From positions 124,001 through 188,000 of the forward strand of contig JAKJHU010000187.1 of assembly GCA_022316685.1 (NCBI GenBank): a DNA stretch of 64,000 nucleotides, read 5' to 3'. This DNA is from Progne subis subis. Its lineage: Eukaryota; Chordata; Aves; Passeriformes; Hirundinidae. Below the pieces are notes generated by a model that saw nothing but the letters and a program-made list of their open reading frames with translations, was not told where the DNA came from and did not search any database. A program made the position numbers and the translations under genes. Shown one piece after another: positions 24,461-43,158 of the stretch; the stretch's first letter is position 1, and the number at the start of each line of letters is the position of its first letter.

Positions 24461-25662
24461 TACAACACTCCTCAAGTGACATACCACAGAAAGGAAAGGG
24501 TACAGTACAACTCAAGGACTCAACAAAGGAAAGGTATTGGCAGCCCAAAGACCCTGCAGCCCTCCCCACAGCCACTGGTATTGAGCAGACCTGGCAGGCC
24601 CATCCCTGCCCACTGGGCACGCAGGGGGCTGCCACCCCTCCCCACAGAGCAGCCCAGGAGCTCAGGTGGGCAAAGTTGACACAGCCACTCTCTCTGGCTC
24701 AGGCAAGGACAGGAACCATCCACACAGTGCCAGGAGCGAGCAGCTTAAGGAAGCGCCCCTGGCATGGTTCTACCACCTATGGCCACCCAGGGTGAGCTGA
24801 GAGGGCCAGGTCTCTTCCAAGGGTGTGTATCTGGAAAATGGTGTTAGTACAAAACTGCAGCGTTGCCAGGGCAAGGAGCTCCTGAGCCTTGCTCCATGTA
24901 GCCCCACGGCTGCCCCCACGGCCACTGTCTCCTGCAGGGGTGCAGGTGGCCCAGGTCCCTCTGAGCACCTCTCAGAAGCCTGGGGCTGGTGCTGACACTA
25001 CACCTCTCCATGTGTAGGGAGAGGAACAGCTTCCCCTCCAGCACCACAGGGACCAGGCCTGATCTGAGCAGGTAGAAAATGTGGCCTCAGATGTGGTCCA
25101 CATGCTCTGGCAGCAAGCAGCGCAGGCAGCAACCTGCTGCCACAGTGGAACTGTGAGGAGCCTGGCTATGGTCTGCCCAGCCCTCACCTGCACAGCAGGG
25201 CTGGACAGGGGCTGCCCCCGTATCTGGAGGCACAGGAACAGACTCCTCCTGCCTTCAGCCAGCCCCAGCAGCTGTGGAGCCTCTGTGCACAGGGGAAAGT
25301 GAAACCCTGTGCTGCCTGATCCAACAGCGCATCTGCCTTGGCCCTGCCCAGCCTAGCACAGAGGGCAGCGACAGGAGGGGAACAAGGGTTCGGGTTGCTC
25401 AGCACGAAGTGGGGAAGGACAGTTTGAGGCCAGAGAAAGCTATGAGCGAGGGGCTGGAATCCTTTGCAACAGGCTCTGGGCAGTCTCGGTGAGGCCCTGA
25501 GCACCCTCGACCTTAGGCAGCTTCAGAGCCAGCCCCAAAGCTGACTGGCTCTCCCGCGGGCGTTTAGAAGGACAGACCAGAGGAAGAAATCAACACAAAA
25601 ATCTCAAATTAAATCTGCTTGAGGACTTCAGGAGAGCAGCCGATCCGCAGGGAGGATCCACT

Positions 25663-26232
25663 TTAGGACTTCTTCGCATCCTGTGTGTTCCTCCTCTTCA
25701 GGTCACCCAGGTCGACCGGTTTAAACGCTGCAAGGGAGACAGGAGGCTTTGGGGGCAGAGGCGGCACAGCCCCCACCCGGCGCGCGCAACCCCCGGGCCG
25801 GCACAGCCGGCGCGGTGCCCCTGTCCCCCGCACCTTTCAGGCTGGGGTTCGGCATCTTCTCCACGTACTCCTCGACCAGGCCGCGCTCGGAGCCCATCTG
25901 GCTGCGCAGGTCGCGCTCCACGCACTGCCAGGCTGCAGCGACAGGGACACGGACAGGGGCGGGGGCCGCTCGCCGCGGCCTCCCCGAGCCTCCCGCACCC
26001 CCCACCCAGCGGCCACCGCCCCGCTCACCCTCGTAGATGAAGCGCACGTTCTCCTCGTGGGCCGGCGTGAAGATCTCGCTGCCGGCGCCGGGGGAGCGCG
26101 GGCCGCCGCTCCGCTTTCCATTGTACACCACCCGGGACACGGGGGAGCTGCAAGCGGAGCGCGGGGGGGAGGGAACTGAGCCGGGCCCGGGGCCGCGCTG
26201 GTCCCGGGGCCGGGCGGGGCTCACCTGGCCAT
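25663..26232 (-). CDS. MCRIP1: MCRIP1 (FAM195B), ERK-regulated CtBP-binding protein
   Basis: Small protein that, in mammals, binds the co-repressor CtBP and is released from it on ERK phosphorylation, linking MAPK signalling to E-cadherin silencing. Four coding exons on the minus strand join in phase: 26225-26232, 26029-26147, 25834-25932 and 25663-25727. They encode 96 aa (human 97). Recognisable blocks are SSPVSRVVYNGKR, SEIFTPAHEENVRFIYE, GLVEEYVEKMPNPSLK and DLKRRNTQDAKKS. Both reported ERK sites, Ser21-Pro and Thr30-Pro, are kept. The CtBP-binding segment reads PVDLG rather than the mammalian PIDLS. The start ATG is in a short first exon of 8 coding bases inside a CpG island. PPP1R27 ends only about 280 bases upstream on the same strand. 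Confidence 0.95.
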
Positions 26233-26510
26233 GGCGGCAGCGGCAGCGGCGCTCGGCGGGGCTCGGCGGGGCCGGAAGGGGCTCGGCGGGGCCGCGGGAG
26301 GAAGGCGAGGCGCGGGGCCGGGATAGGCCGCGCGGCGCCCCCCGCCCGTCGCCGGGCAACGCGCGCCCCTCACCTGGGCCCTCCCGCCTGCGCGAGCGGG
26401 ACAGACGGAAGCGCCGCAGCGCGCAGGCGCGGCCCCGCCCCCGCCCGGCGGCGATCACACACCCCCGCCCGGCCCTGCTCCCGCTAGCGGTAGCCGCAGC
26501 TGGTAACTCA
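26233..26510 (-). promoter_or_regulatory. MCRIP1 promoter CpG island
   Basis: CpG- and GC-rich sequence between the MCRIP1 ATG and the PPP1R27 polyadenylation signal, with GC boxes such as GGCCCCGCCCCCGCCC near 26430-26445. The island extends into the first exons of MCRIP1. The whole spacer between the two genes is under 300 bases. Confidence 0.55.
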
Positions 26511-26515
26511 GACGC

Positions 26516-26521
26516 TTTATT
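26516..26521 (-). terminator. PPP1R27 polyadenylation signal
   Basis: TTTATT on the + strand (AATAAA on the minus strand), about 150 bases after the PPP1R27 stop codon at 26669-26671. Confidence 0.8.
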
Positions 26522-26668
26522 GGAAAAGTACAAAGTGGTTCCCGATTCGCAGTACCGAGCGCCGCCGCCCAGGCCCAGCCCAGGCGCAGCCCCGGCCCTG
26601 GGGCAGGCGCAGCCCCCCGGCCCGGCCCGGCCCCGAGGCTCTCGGGGCCGCTTTTCGCCGTGCCCGGC

Positions 26669-28139
26669 TCAGCGCAGCGCGCTGGCTCCGAAGAGCTGCA
26701 CCAGGTCCTCGTATTCGGGGTCGATGAGGTCCGAGGGTTTCTCTCCGTCATCAGTGGTGGCCTCCAGGCTCGCCCCGAGGGACAGGAGGTACCTGCAGGA
26801 CGCGGAGCTGAGCCGCCGGGCCGGGCGGCCGCGGTCCCGCAGCCTCCAGCGCCAGGAGAGGCGCGGCCCGAACAGCCGCAGCGGCGGCGCAGGGACCGGG
26901 CACCCCCCGAGGGAGCCGCACCGACTCTGCTCCAGCCCGGTGCTGTCGGTTCTCAGGCTTTGCAGCAGCCGGCAGGCCTTCACAGCCCCTTACCTGGCTA
27001 TGTCAGCGTAGCCGTCGCTGCAGGCCATGTGCAGGGGCGTCCACCCATTCTCATCTCTCTGGTGGATGTCAGCGCCGTATTTCACCAGGAGCTTGACGCA
27101 GTCCAGGTTTCCCGTTAGCACGGCTTCATGGAGGGCTGCCATGCCTGAAGGGACAGGAGGTGTTAGCCCTAGCCTAGGGAAAGACTCTATCCTGAACTCA
27201 GGAGTTGTGCACAGCCCAGGAAAGGGGTGCAGGAACTCTCCTCAGGGAGAGGACTGTGGGGAAAGAAACAAAGACTGAGAAAGCCAGAGGAGCTGCTGTG
27301 GATTCCTGTTGCCCTTCTGCAGCATAAATACCCTGTCTTGGACGGTACAGTACCCATTGTCCCACGGCTAGGCGTGACAGAGGGAGGGAGGAGGAATTGC
27401 CCTTTAGAGTAGCTGCTCTGAGTCCTGGACAGGAGTCACAGGGAGACATGAGAAAAGTCTCTGGCATCCTGCTCTGCCTGAGTTTCTGAAGCTCTTCACT
27501 AATGAAGAATCAGTATGGACAGAAAGAAGCCCAGGGTCATTTGAGCCTCTGTCTCCATGGCCTTATGAGAACAGAAGTTGAAGGCAAAGCACAAGAAAAG
27601 GACAAATCTGAGCTCTGCATCAGCCTGTACAGATCAAGGCATTCCATAAACAGCTGCTGGTGAGGCTCTGCAAACAGAACATGAAGCTTTCCCCATGAAT
27701 TCCCGGAGTCAGACATACAAGAGGGAGCAGTGCCTGTGAGAAACAGGCAGAGTTAGGAACAAAGGCAGATTCCCCAGCCTGGGGAAAAGGCAGGAGTCCT
27801 GGGGCTCTTGGGCCCTGCTGGGCACTGCTCCTTGCCAGGGAGGGATCTGGCTTGCTCCAGTCCTGCTGAAGGTGGCCCACAGCCCAGCTCCAGTGTCCCT
27901 CACCACACTGTGCCGCTGCTCTCCCCCAGCTCTGCTGACCAGCAGCACTCACCAGAAGGGTAGATGGTGTCCAGTGTCACCTTCCTGGCTCGTATGAACC
28001 TGCCCACCTGCTCCAGGTCCCCCTGCTTGATGTGGTCCTGAAAGACGACGTCGTTGGGGAAGTGCACAGTGCGTGAGGCCCTCAGACGCGGCCTGTACCG
28101 GCTGTACCGCGGCACCGACAAGGGGCAATCATCCCTCAT
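26669..28139 (-). CDS. PPP1R27: PPP1R27 (DYSFIP1), ankyrin-repeat PP1 regulator
   Basis: Ankyrin-repeat protein, in mammals a muscle-expressed partner of dysferlin and inhibitor of protein phosphatase 1. Three coding exons on the minus strand join in phase: 27953-28139, 26994-27144 and 26669-26792, encoding 153 aa (human 154). Exon 1 carries the basic N-terminus and HFPNDVVFQDHIKQGDLEQV. Exon 2 carries the ankyrin core: MAALHEAVLTGNLDCVKLLV, then KYGADIHQRDENGWTPLHMA. Exon 3 carries YLLSLGASLEATTDDGEKPS and ends FGASALR. I chose the ATG at 28139 because it gives the family length. An in-frame ATG ten codons upstream (28169) would add MPLCLKAPVS and cannot be excluded. Confidence 0.94.
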
Positions 28140-28169
28140 GCTGACGGGAGCCTTCAGGCACAGCGGCAT

Positions 28170-30580
28170 GCGGGGTGCTCAGCACTCAGCCTGGCCCGTC
28201 ACTGCACTGCTATCTCCTCTTCTGCCTGTCAGGAGCCCTCCTCGCTGCAGATCTGTGCTGGCCCCGCGCTGCTGCGCTCCTGCCGTGCCCCTGGCCGTGT
28301 CCGCGTCCCCTTGCTGCGGGGAAGTGGCAGCCGCCGTGCTCCCCTGCACTCCCTGAGTCACATGCAGGAGGTGACACCTGGCACTTGCAGCTCGCCTACG
28401 GGCCCTTGGCCCAGAACTGATGATTCTCTGGGAGCACCACATTATAAAGGCTCCCCTGGGTTATTTTGGGGACATGCAGCTCATGCTATTTGCCATGATG
28501 CTTCGTAATCGAGCCGCCCAGGCCTGCAGCCTCCCACTTTTGGGCAGAAGTTGGTGTCTCATCTTACCACCCACCTGTTGATGTGCCCATCCAAGGGGTC
28601 AAATCTACTCTTGACTGGGTAGCTCTTCAGGGGAGCCTGGAAGCAATTTCCCAACATCAGGCCCTTCTGGGGGAAGGGGCATGGGCACAACCAGCAACAC
28701 AGGGAAGTGGCTGCTCGTGTTCCAGCTGGCTCGTGCAGTGTGGAGGTGCCAGGGCTGTGGTCACAAACACATTGAGAGCTGTCACCCTCCTGTAGCCGCA
28801 GGGGACAACTTGAAAGGAGCAGGAGGAGCTGGGTTGCCCAGCACAGCTGTGACAGCACACAGCCCAGCACAGAAGCACAACCTGAGTGTCAGACATCTCC
28901 TGTGCCCTTGCAAGGACAGAGGTGCTGCTGGTGATCCTGAGACAGGTGCAGAACCAGAACCCTGCACTGCTGGTCCTGGTGTTCCTTGTCCTACTTGAGA
29001 CAGGAAAGCAGCTGCTGCTGAAGGCAGGCTACTGCAAGCAGCCCTAGAAGAACAGCAGAATAACAGCACCACCACCAGACCACTCCTGCCTCTGATACTC
29101 TCCAGCTATATTGTCCATCTGCCACAGAGGAATCATTCAGGTCTAACCAAGGGTTTAAGCAACCACTGTTTTCTCCCATCAAAGTTTGGGCATGTCGCAC
29201 TTAAGCGTCTTGTGCTCTGTCATGCTGATGGGGATTGTCCAGGCAGGTGTGTCAGAAAAAAATCCCTATGCTGCTTTAGGAATCAGTGATTTCACTCTGC
29301 CCCTCCTGCTGCAGACCCTTGCCCTGACCCTAGAAGCACACTCAGCCACCCATCTTAGAGCTTCTGCACTTGTTTTTCTGCTGGCAAATGCATTGATCTC
29401 TCGGCTGAGCCTCTGCTTATGGTTAGATGAGCCCGAATATGGCATGGGGCGTCCAAGCTCAGTGCTGGGGACAGAACACTTCCAGCCTGCTTTCTTGGAA
29501 TAGCAATTAGGCATGTACATCAGCTGGCTGCTGAGCTCCTGCTCTGCCACGGGGAGCCTTGGGCTAGGTGAAGCACCCCCTCTAAGCTGAGCACAGTGGG
29601 TCTCTACCCAGGAAAAGAAGAGAACCACTGCAGAGCTCAGACTTGGTCACAGTTAAACTGGCTGCACAAAATGGACCCATTAGAGTCAAACTCTAGACAG
29701 CATCTTCCAGTGGAATTTTACTAGTGAGATTCCCTTCCTCCCCATCCCAAAAGACAAAGCAGCTGTCAGCAGCCAGCCCAGGCCACCAGCGCTGCGGGGT
29801 GTGCTGGGGTGCAGCAGTGGCCACTGCCCACCTTCAGACACGTGGGGGGCACAGCCCTGGAGGGAGGTGTCTTCCAAGATCCCCTTCCATGTAACTGCAG
29901 GTACAGGTCCTCACACACACCTGGCTGCTGCTCTGTCAGGGACAATCGTTCCTGATCCCTCAGTGAGGGGGGCCCTGCTCTGCCTCAGCCCTGGTGCTGC
30001 TGTGCCCAAAGCTTGGGAACACCAGATGAGGACTCTGCTGGGGCACAGCAGGAGAAAGCTGGAGCTGGAGACAGAGACAAATGTTGCTTAACACCCCTGT
30101 GCCACTGCTCCAGGACACATTCCACTCACTGAGAGGCACAGAGGTGCCCCAAGTTGTCCTCTAGCCTCACTGTGCCCTCCCTGTGACATTTATATCATAT
30201 TTTCTAACCAAAATACCTTCGGCAGCAAGCAGCAGGTTTGGAAATAGCAGCATGGCTCACGAAGTCATGTGAGCCTGTCTAGCGGAGCCGCAGCAGCCCT
30301 GGCGTGCCCCAATTCACTGCTCCAGAGCCATGTCCTCTCAGCCCAGCCAGCTGGCCAAGGGACTGCGCCCTCTCAGAGCCAAACCACGGCCTGCTCACTC
30401 CTAACAGAGCACCTGCACAGGACACGAGCATTGGGATGTTCATTTACAAATTACATGGAGAAAGTGACACACCCCCCACTGCAGCAGAGTCCCTTGAGAA
30501 TCACCCTACAACTCTGATCTCTCATTCCAGAATAGGTTCAAATATTGTACACTCTGGTAAAGACGAAGACATAATAGTAT
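28170..30580. other. PPP1R27 upstream and intergenic stretch
   Basis: Region between PPP1R27 and the P4HB 3' end. No coding exon is seen on either strand. A TATA-like CATTATAAAG at about 28439-28448 lies 300 bases upstream of PPP1R27, but its better orientation is on the opposite strand. Confidence 0.45.
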
Positions 30581-30592
30581 TAAAATCTCAAC

Positions 30593-30598
30593 TTTATT
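30593..30598 (-). terminator. P4HB polyadenylation signal
   Basis: TTTATT on the + strand (AATAAA on the minus strand) about 920 bases after the P4HB stop. The 3' UTR is therefore inferred as about 30575-31516. Confidence 0.7.
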
Positions 30599-31516
30599 TG
30601 GCCATCAAATTCAGTACCAATGTTATTGTAGCAGAATGCTAAGAACCAGCCTGATGCAGCTCAGGCCTGTGAGGCACTCCCTCAGTCACATTCCCAAACC
30701 CCAGTAATTGCAAATGTCCTGTTTGATCTGTTTGTCAGGCCCTCCCCCACCACCCACCTACCGGGTCAACCCACTCAAAATAATTCATGGAAAGGGATTG
30801 CCACTCTTGTCTTTGATCAAAAGGATGTCAACACAGCTGGTGAGCCAGCAGCCACCTCCACCCTCAGAGCCTGCCACAGCCAGTGCATGCAGTATTCCAC
30901 CCCTCCAGGAGTTTGGAATAGTCATCTCCAGGTGTCTTAAAGGAGAAGGGAAAGGAAATATCTGGCTAGCATGAAGAGAAGCACCTTCACACACACCTTT
31001 CCCCAGGAAGCCGTCAGCCCTCTGCCCCTATATATACTGAAGGTCAGCCCCAGGGAAGAACAGCTGACACCATCACGGATGCTGCCAGGTGCAGAAATCG
31101 ATTAGGGGCTTTAGTTTTAAAAGAAAAATAGAAAAAAAGCTGTCTTGGAAGATGTTAGTGGCAAGGCTCCAGATTGTCAGGCCACTGAACTCCTGGTACC
31201 ACCTCACAACCTCCTGCTACCCAGAAGAACAGATTCTCCGGACAAAAGCTGTGTACAAAAAAAGTACATCAAATAGAAAAAAAGCCCAGCTGGCTGGGCT
31301 GGCTCCCTAATGACAGTTCCCTTTTCAAAAGCCAAAAGAAAGAAAAGGTAAGTATACAGACAAGTGAGGGTAAAGTGTTACTTTAGAAGCCAATCCCTGG
31401 ATTTCCAGTCATTTACCTTCTGCTTTAAATCTTAATGGGTTTCTGACTCACTGGGCTGCATCACAGCAGCCAATTTAGTGTCTGATTTTTTTGGGTGATG
31501 TAGATCAGTCTTCTCT

Positions 31517-38788
<7,272 letters not shown>

Positions 38789-38839
38789 GGCTGATGGCGG
38801 CTACGGGACGAGCTGGGACGAGCGCACGGCCGCGGCGCC

Positions 38840-39190
38840 GCCTCCCCCTTATAAACCCGCCCCGCCGGCCGCTGCCGCGCGCTATTGGTCGCGCCGCCCG
38901 CCTGCCATTGGCCGGCGCCCCTGCCCCGGCCGCTGCGCGCCTCCCGTTGGCCGGTGGTCCCGGCACGCCCCTCGCCCGCAGCCTCGGGTTGGCCGCCGGC
39001 CCCGCTCCCCGCCCGCAGGTCGCCATTGGCCGCTTTCCCCGCGATGCGGCTCGCGATTGGCCGGCGCCGCCGTCTCGCGTGGCCCCCGCCCTCGAACGTG
39101 GCACTCGGGAAGCGCTGCCGGGCGGCACTGCGCGTGCGCACGGCCACGAGAGCGTGGTGGATCCTGAGTGGGCCGCGCAGCCCACGTGAC
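38840..39190 (-). promoter_or_regulatory. P4HB promoter: TATA box and six CCAAT-type elements
   Basis: Read on the minus strand, a TATAAGG box lies at about 38847-38853, some 60 bases before the ATG. Upstream are four perfect CCAAT boxes (ATTGG on the + strand at 38884, 38907, 39025 and 39056) and two CCAAC variants (38946 and 38988), spaced 23-42 bases apart. A palindromic E-box CACGTG is at 39183-39188, and an NRF1-like TGCGCGTGCGCA at 39129-39140. The human P4HB promoter is known for a similar series of CCAAT elements. The ER-stress element CCAAT-N9-CCACG was not found as an exact match. Confidence 0.75.
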
Positions 39191-41660
39191 CAGCCCGGCG
39201 CGCGCCCCGCCCCGGTGCAGCCGCGCTTTGGTCCCGGTCGGCCGCGTCCGTTCCCGCTGCCCTTGGGCCTGCCCCTCGGAAACGACCTTCCCCTCGGGCA
39301 CCGCCCGGCGCTTGGGCCGGCTCCGGCCGCTACTCGGGGTCACGGCGGTAGCGCCGCCCCCCCGACGCTGTCTGTCTGTCCCCCGGCGCTGGGCTCCGAC
39401 CGGGCCGGGTACTGGCCCGGCTGCGGCCTGGGACGGTCCCGTTTCGCTTTGCTGCAAGCTCGCCAGTCACGGAGATGGGCCGGGGGAGCTCAGGCGGCGC
39501 TGGCGTCCCCGCGGGGGTCACGGGGCCTCTCGGCACACGGGGGCTCCTCTAGATCAGAGCACGCGGTTCTGTGCGGAGCCCGTGGAGAGACCCGCAAGAG
39601 GGGTCGGGTGACCGTGGCAGGGGAAAATCCCGTCGCTTAGGTCTGCTTGCCCTGCCCCGGTACTGCCGAGGGTCCCGGCTGCTGCTGGTGTGCAGGGGAA
39701 GACCCTGCTGGGCGGGGAAGACCCACTCCCGCCCGGGCGCTGCCCGTGCCACGGTACCGGCGCCGCTGCTCCGGGCAGCTCCTGCGCACGCAGGTGACGT
39801 GCTGGAGCGGGGCAGACTTCGGGCTCCCGGCCGCGCCCTGGGGATTGCCTGCCCGGGGCTGCTGCAAAGCCGCTGCTCTTTGCTCTGGGCAAGGGGCCGC
39901 GCCCTGGCCCAGTGGCGCGGGGAGCAAGGAGCTCACCAGTTCCCGGTAGAGAGTCCAACTGTCCCGAGTGCTGCCAGGAGATGTTGCCTGTTCAGGAGCT
40001 GTGCCCGGTGCTGAACCAGATGCTTTTGTCATGCCCGGGGAGAGTCCAGCGAGGCTTTGGAAGGCAAAGCTGAGCGCACGGTGAGGGCACAGCGGCCACC
40101 CAGGGCCGGGCAGGCACAGGCACGTTGGTCTGGTAGAGGGGGGAATCAGCAGCTGCATTAGTCCAGGCCATCTCGAGGCCTGTCTGGTTCCACGGCTGGA
40201 AGCCATTGCCCGGAGAGCCCCGGCTCCTTGCTCTGCCAGCGGGCCCTGCAGCGGTATCGCTGCTAAAAGGGCGACCTTGCCCCGGCATAGTTCTGCGTGA
40301 GCACTCTTGCTCCAACTCTGGCTGCTGCACTCGCAGAGCTGTGGTGTCAGAGGGAGCTGCTGTAGCACTAGGAAAGGGGAATGGCCTGGACCGCTCCTGC
40401 CCAACTTCTGGCCGAGGTTCTTAAGGTGCATCACCTAGAAGGGGCTGAGGCTTTACTTTGGGAACCACAATTCATGCAAATGATCTGTCCCACCCAGCTG
40501 TGACTGAGCCACCCATACCCAAGTGCACTCATGGCATGCACCAGGCAGAAGAGCCCAGCTGTCATCCCACAGGAGAGAGAGAATCCCCAGAGCTGGAGCA
40601 CAGCACAGCTGTCCTGCCCCTCCAGGCTTCCCACCATGGTAAAACGATCTAACAAGCCTCCACACCCTGGGTGTGGAAACTCTTGCCAAAGCACTGGGGT
40701 TGCATCAGCTGGGTGCTCATCTGACCCTGCCCGCAGAGTGGCTGTTGGGGGCCAGCACAGGGGGGGCCTTTGTTCATGCTGTCAGGCATATCTGGGCTCT
40801 GTCTAACTGACACACTGAGAGTGAAGCCTGTTCCCTGCTCCAGTACCCACGCTGCCCTCCATGGCCCCACACTGCAGAGGGCTGGGGGATCACAGCTGGG
40901 CACTGCTCTCCATAGCAAGCAGCACGAGCGACGTGTGCCTGCTGGAGTGGGCACTGGCCACGTGCCAGCTCCTGCCTGGCCCACACTGTTGCCTTCAGCC
41001 CTTGTCCTTTCCAAGTTCCACCATCACCTTTAGCACTTTTCCAAGGCCCGAGGAAGGGGCCTGTGCTTGTGAGCTCCAAATACAAGAGGGAGCCTATGAA
41101 GTTCTCAGTTGCCTCGGTGAGTCTTTGACCAGGAGCAGAGGTGAGCCCCCTTCTCCAGGTTCTCTCACTCCATGGATTCTGTAAAGACCTTTTCATGGCC
41201 ACACTTTCCCTATCCTTAACACAAACATGCCACATGCTCTGTAAACATCCGCAGGCTCTTATCATGCTGCCTCTCCTGGAGTGTGTTCTGATTGCCTCCC
41301 TCATTCCTGTGACTGCACAGGAATTTCCCTTTGTGTGTGCAGCTGGAGCAGTCCTGCTGTGGGTTCAGAGTTTGCCTGCTCCTCTGTTGGCAGGAGAACC
41401 CCCCCCTCCCCTTAATAATCCCTGTTTTCACTGCCCCACACACTCCCATCCCTCACGCTGGGGGCAATGCCAAACAGGGCCAACAGCAAGGGACAGATCC
41501 TGCACACATACTGCCATGGGGCCTCTCCTCCTCTGGCAAGGGCTGTCCCAGATCCCATTTCACATTCGAGCAAGCCCACAGATACTGGTCTTCTCCTGCT
41601 CTAAGTGTTTGCAGAAATCCTGTTCAGCCACTTCATGCTGAAGATCCAGCATGGACAGTA
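39191..41660. other. CpG-rich then ordinary intergenic stretch
   Basis: The CpG island of the P4HB promoter continues to about 39900, then composition becomes ordinary up to the ARHGDIA 3' end. No coding exon is supported on either strand; the long + strand frames up to 40 kb are CpG-island artefacts. Confidence 0.5.
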
Positions 41661-41678
41661 CACGGTCAGTTCAAAGAT

Positions 41679-41684
41679 TTTATT
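41679..41684 (-). terminator. ARHGDIA polyadenylation signal
   Basis: TTTATT on the + strand (AATAAA on the minus strand). It implies a 3' UTR of about 1.5 kb (about 41660-43158), in keeping with the long 3' UTR of this gene in other vertebrates. Confidence 0.7.
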
Positions 41685-43158
41685 TAACTGTCATAAAAGG
41701 AGAAGCAGACGATGATTCCAAACCTGTTACCCTGGGTCTAGGACTTACAGACAATATGCATCAAATCAACAAAAAACTCTCTAGAGGCAGGGCGAGGGGA
41801 GTTAGAGGCAAAGACGTCGCTACGAGAAAGCCACATGTACTTGGTCCCAGTTCTAACCTCAGTGTGGTAGATCCAAATCGGAGGGCTGCAGAGGTGGCGC
41901 ATGCCTGCCCAGCCCCCCGGGTCTTGCAGGGGGCCCCTGGGGCTCCTTTGCCCCAAGAGCCGCAGCTGTGCAGCCAAGGGTGGAGGCCCGCACGCTGCGG
42001 GTCTGCGGCAGGCACGGGGGGCCCAGTGTCAAGGCAACAACTACTGACAGGCCAGGCACAGAGTTTAAAGGCAGAACAGATACATAAGGCATTAACCGCT
42101 TCAGAACACTTGTCCATCGCAAGCTCTTTGTTGATCATATCAGGAGCAGCTGCAGAGACAGACTCATCCATCCTCAGCCCAAAACGGCCAGGAAGGCAAA
42201 TGCTGTCCTGGAATTTCAGTGCTTTGCAGCTACCTGGGCTGCAATGAGAAGTGCGAGGTGATGGCAGCATTGGTGACCCCTGCACCGCCCTGCCCCTCAG
42301 CCCCCTCTGTGCCGCAGGGGCACCCAGAGAGCTCGGGGCTGTGTGCAGGCAAGGCTGGGGTCCAGCCAGGCCAGTGCTCGGAGTGCCAGGAAGGGCGGCC
42401 AGGCGTCACCCAGGATGTCACACCCTCTCCCCTCTGGAGATGTCCTGTCTCAGGTGAGGAATGGACCAGCAGTGAAGTGGGAAGTTGTGAATCTTTCCTA
42501 ATAACACATGAGGGGCATGACCAAGCTGAGCCCATGCCAATAGACAGGGAGGGCAGGTGGCATTTAAAAAGTGTAACAGGGGCAGGACCCCCTCCCTAGA
42601 GGATACATGTTACACATTTAAGGCATCATGGTTACAGGGAACATCCACAAATGAGGCTGCCCAGGACACTGATGGGGCAGAAAGGGCAGGCAGACAACAC
42701 TTGAGCCAATAAACTGATTTGACAGCTGCCTGGCACCAAAAATCTTCAGCTACTTGCAGGCAGTAGCTACCCTGAGCTGTGCGCAGGAAAGCCAAGCACA
42801 AGATCCTAATGGGAGCTCCTCCCCTTTGGCACCTCCTGAATAAAGGAAGGTGGGAAGCAAGAAAGGGCCTGGCAAGGGAGCGGGCACTCCCCTCAGTGCT
42901 GGGGCAGCACAGCCCCAGGACGGGCAGCTGGAGACCAGATGCAGACAGCATGGTTTGGTCAATGCACTCTCTGGGGAGAGGGCACATAAAAAGAGCAATT
43001 CTCTGGGGAGGGGACACATAAAAAACTGAGCTCTCTGGTCAAATGATAATGGGGGTGACAGGTAAGAGGGTTCCAATGTCAGCACTTTGGTACAGGGGGG
43101 GAATTCTACGGTAGCCACTGTCTGATTCACGCTCTCTGGAGTTTGGCTTCCGGAAGGG

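Noticed and set aside
28436..28450. TATA-like box upstream of PPP1R27
   Set aside because: The good match (TATAAAG) is on the strand opposite the gene and about 300 bases from the ATG. There is no supporting initiator or factor site, so it is not called as a promoter.
39316..40014. Possible + strand gene divergent from P4HB
   Set aside because: No splice-consistent frame, no recognisable protein, and composition follows the CpG island.
41651..42247. 198-codon + strand frame
   Set aside because: It overlaps the inferred 3' UTR of ARHGDIA in antisense and shows no recognisable protein features.
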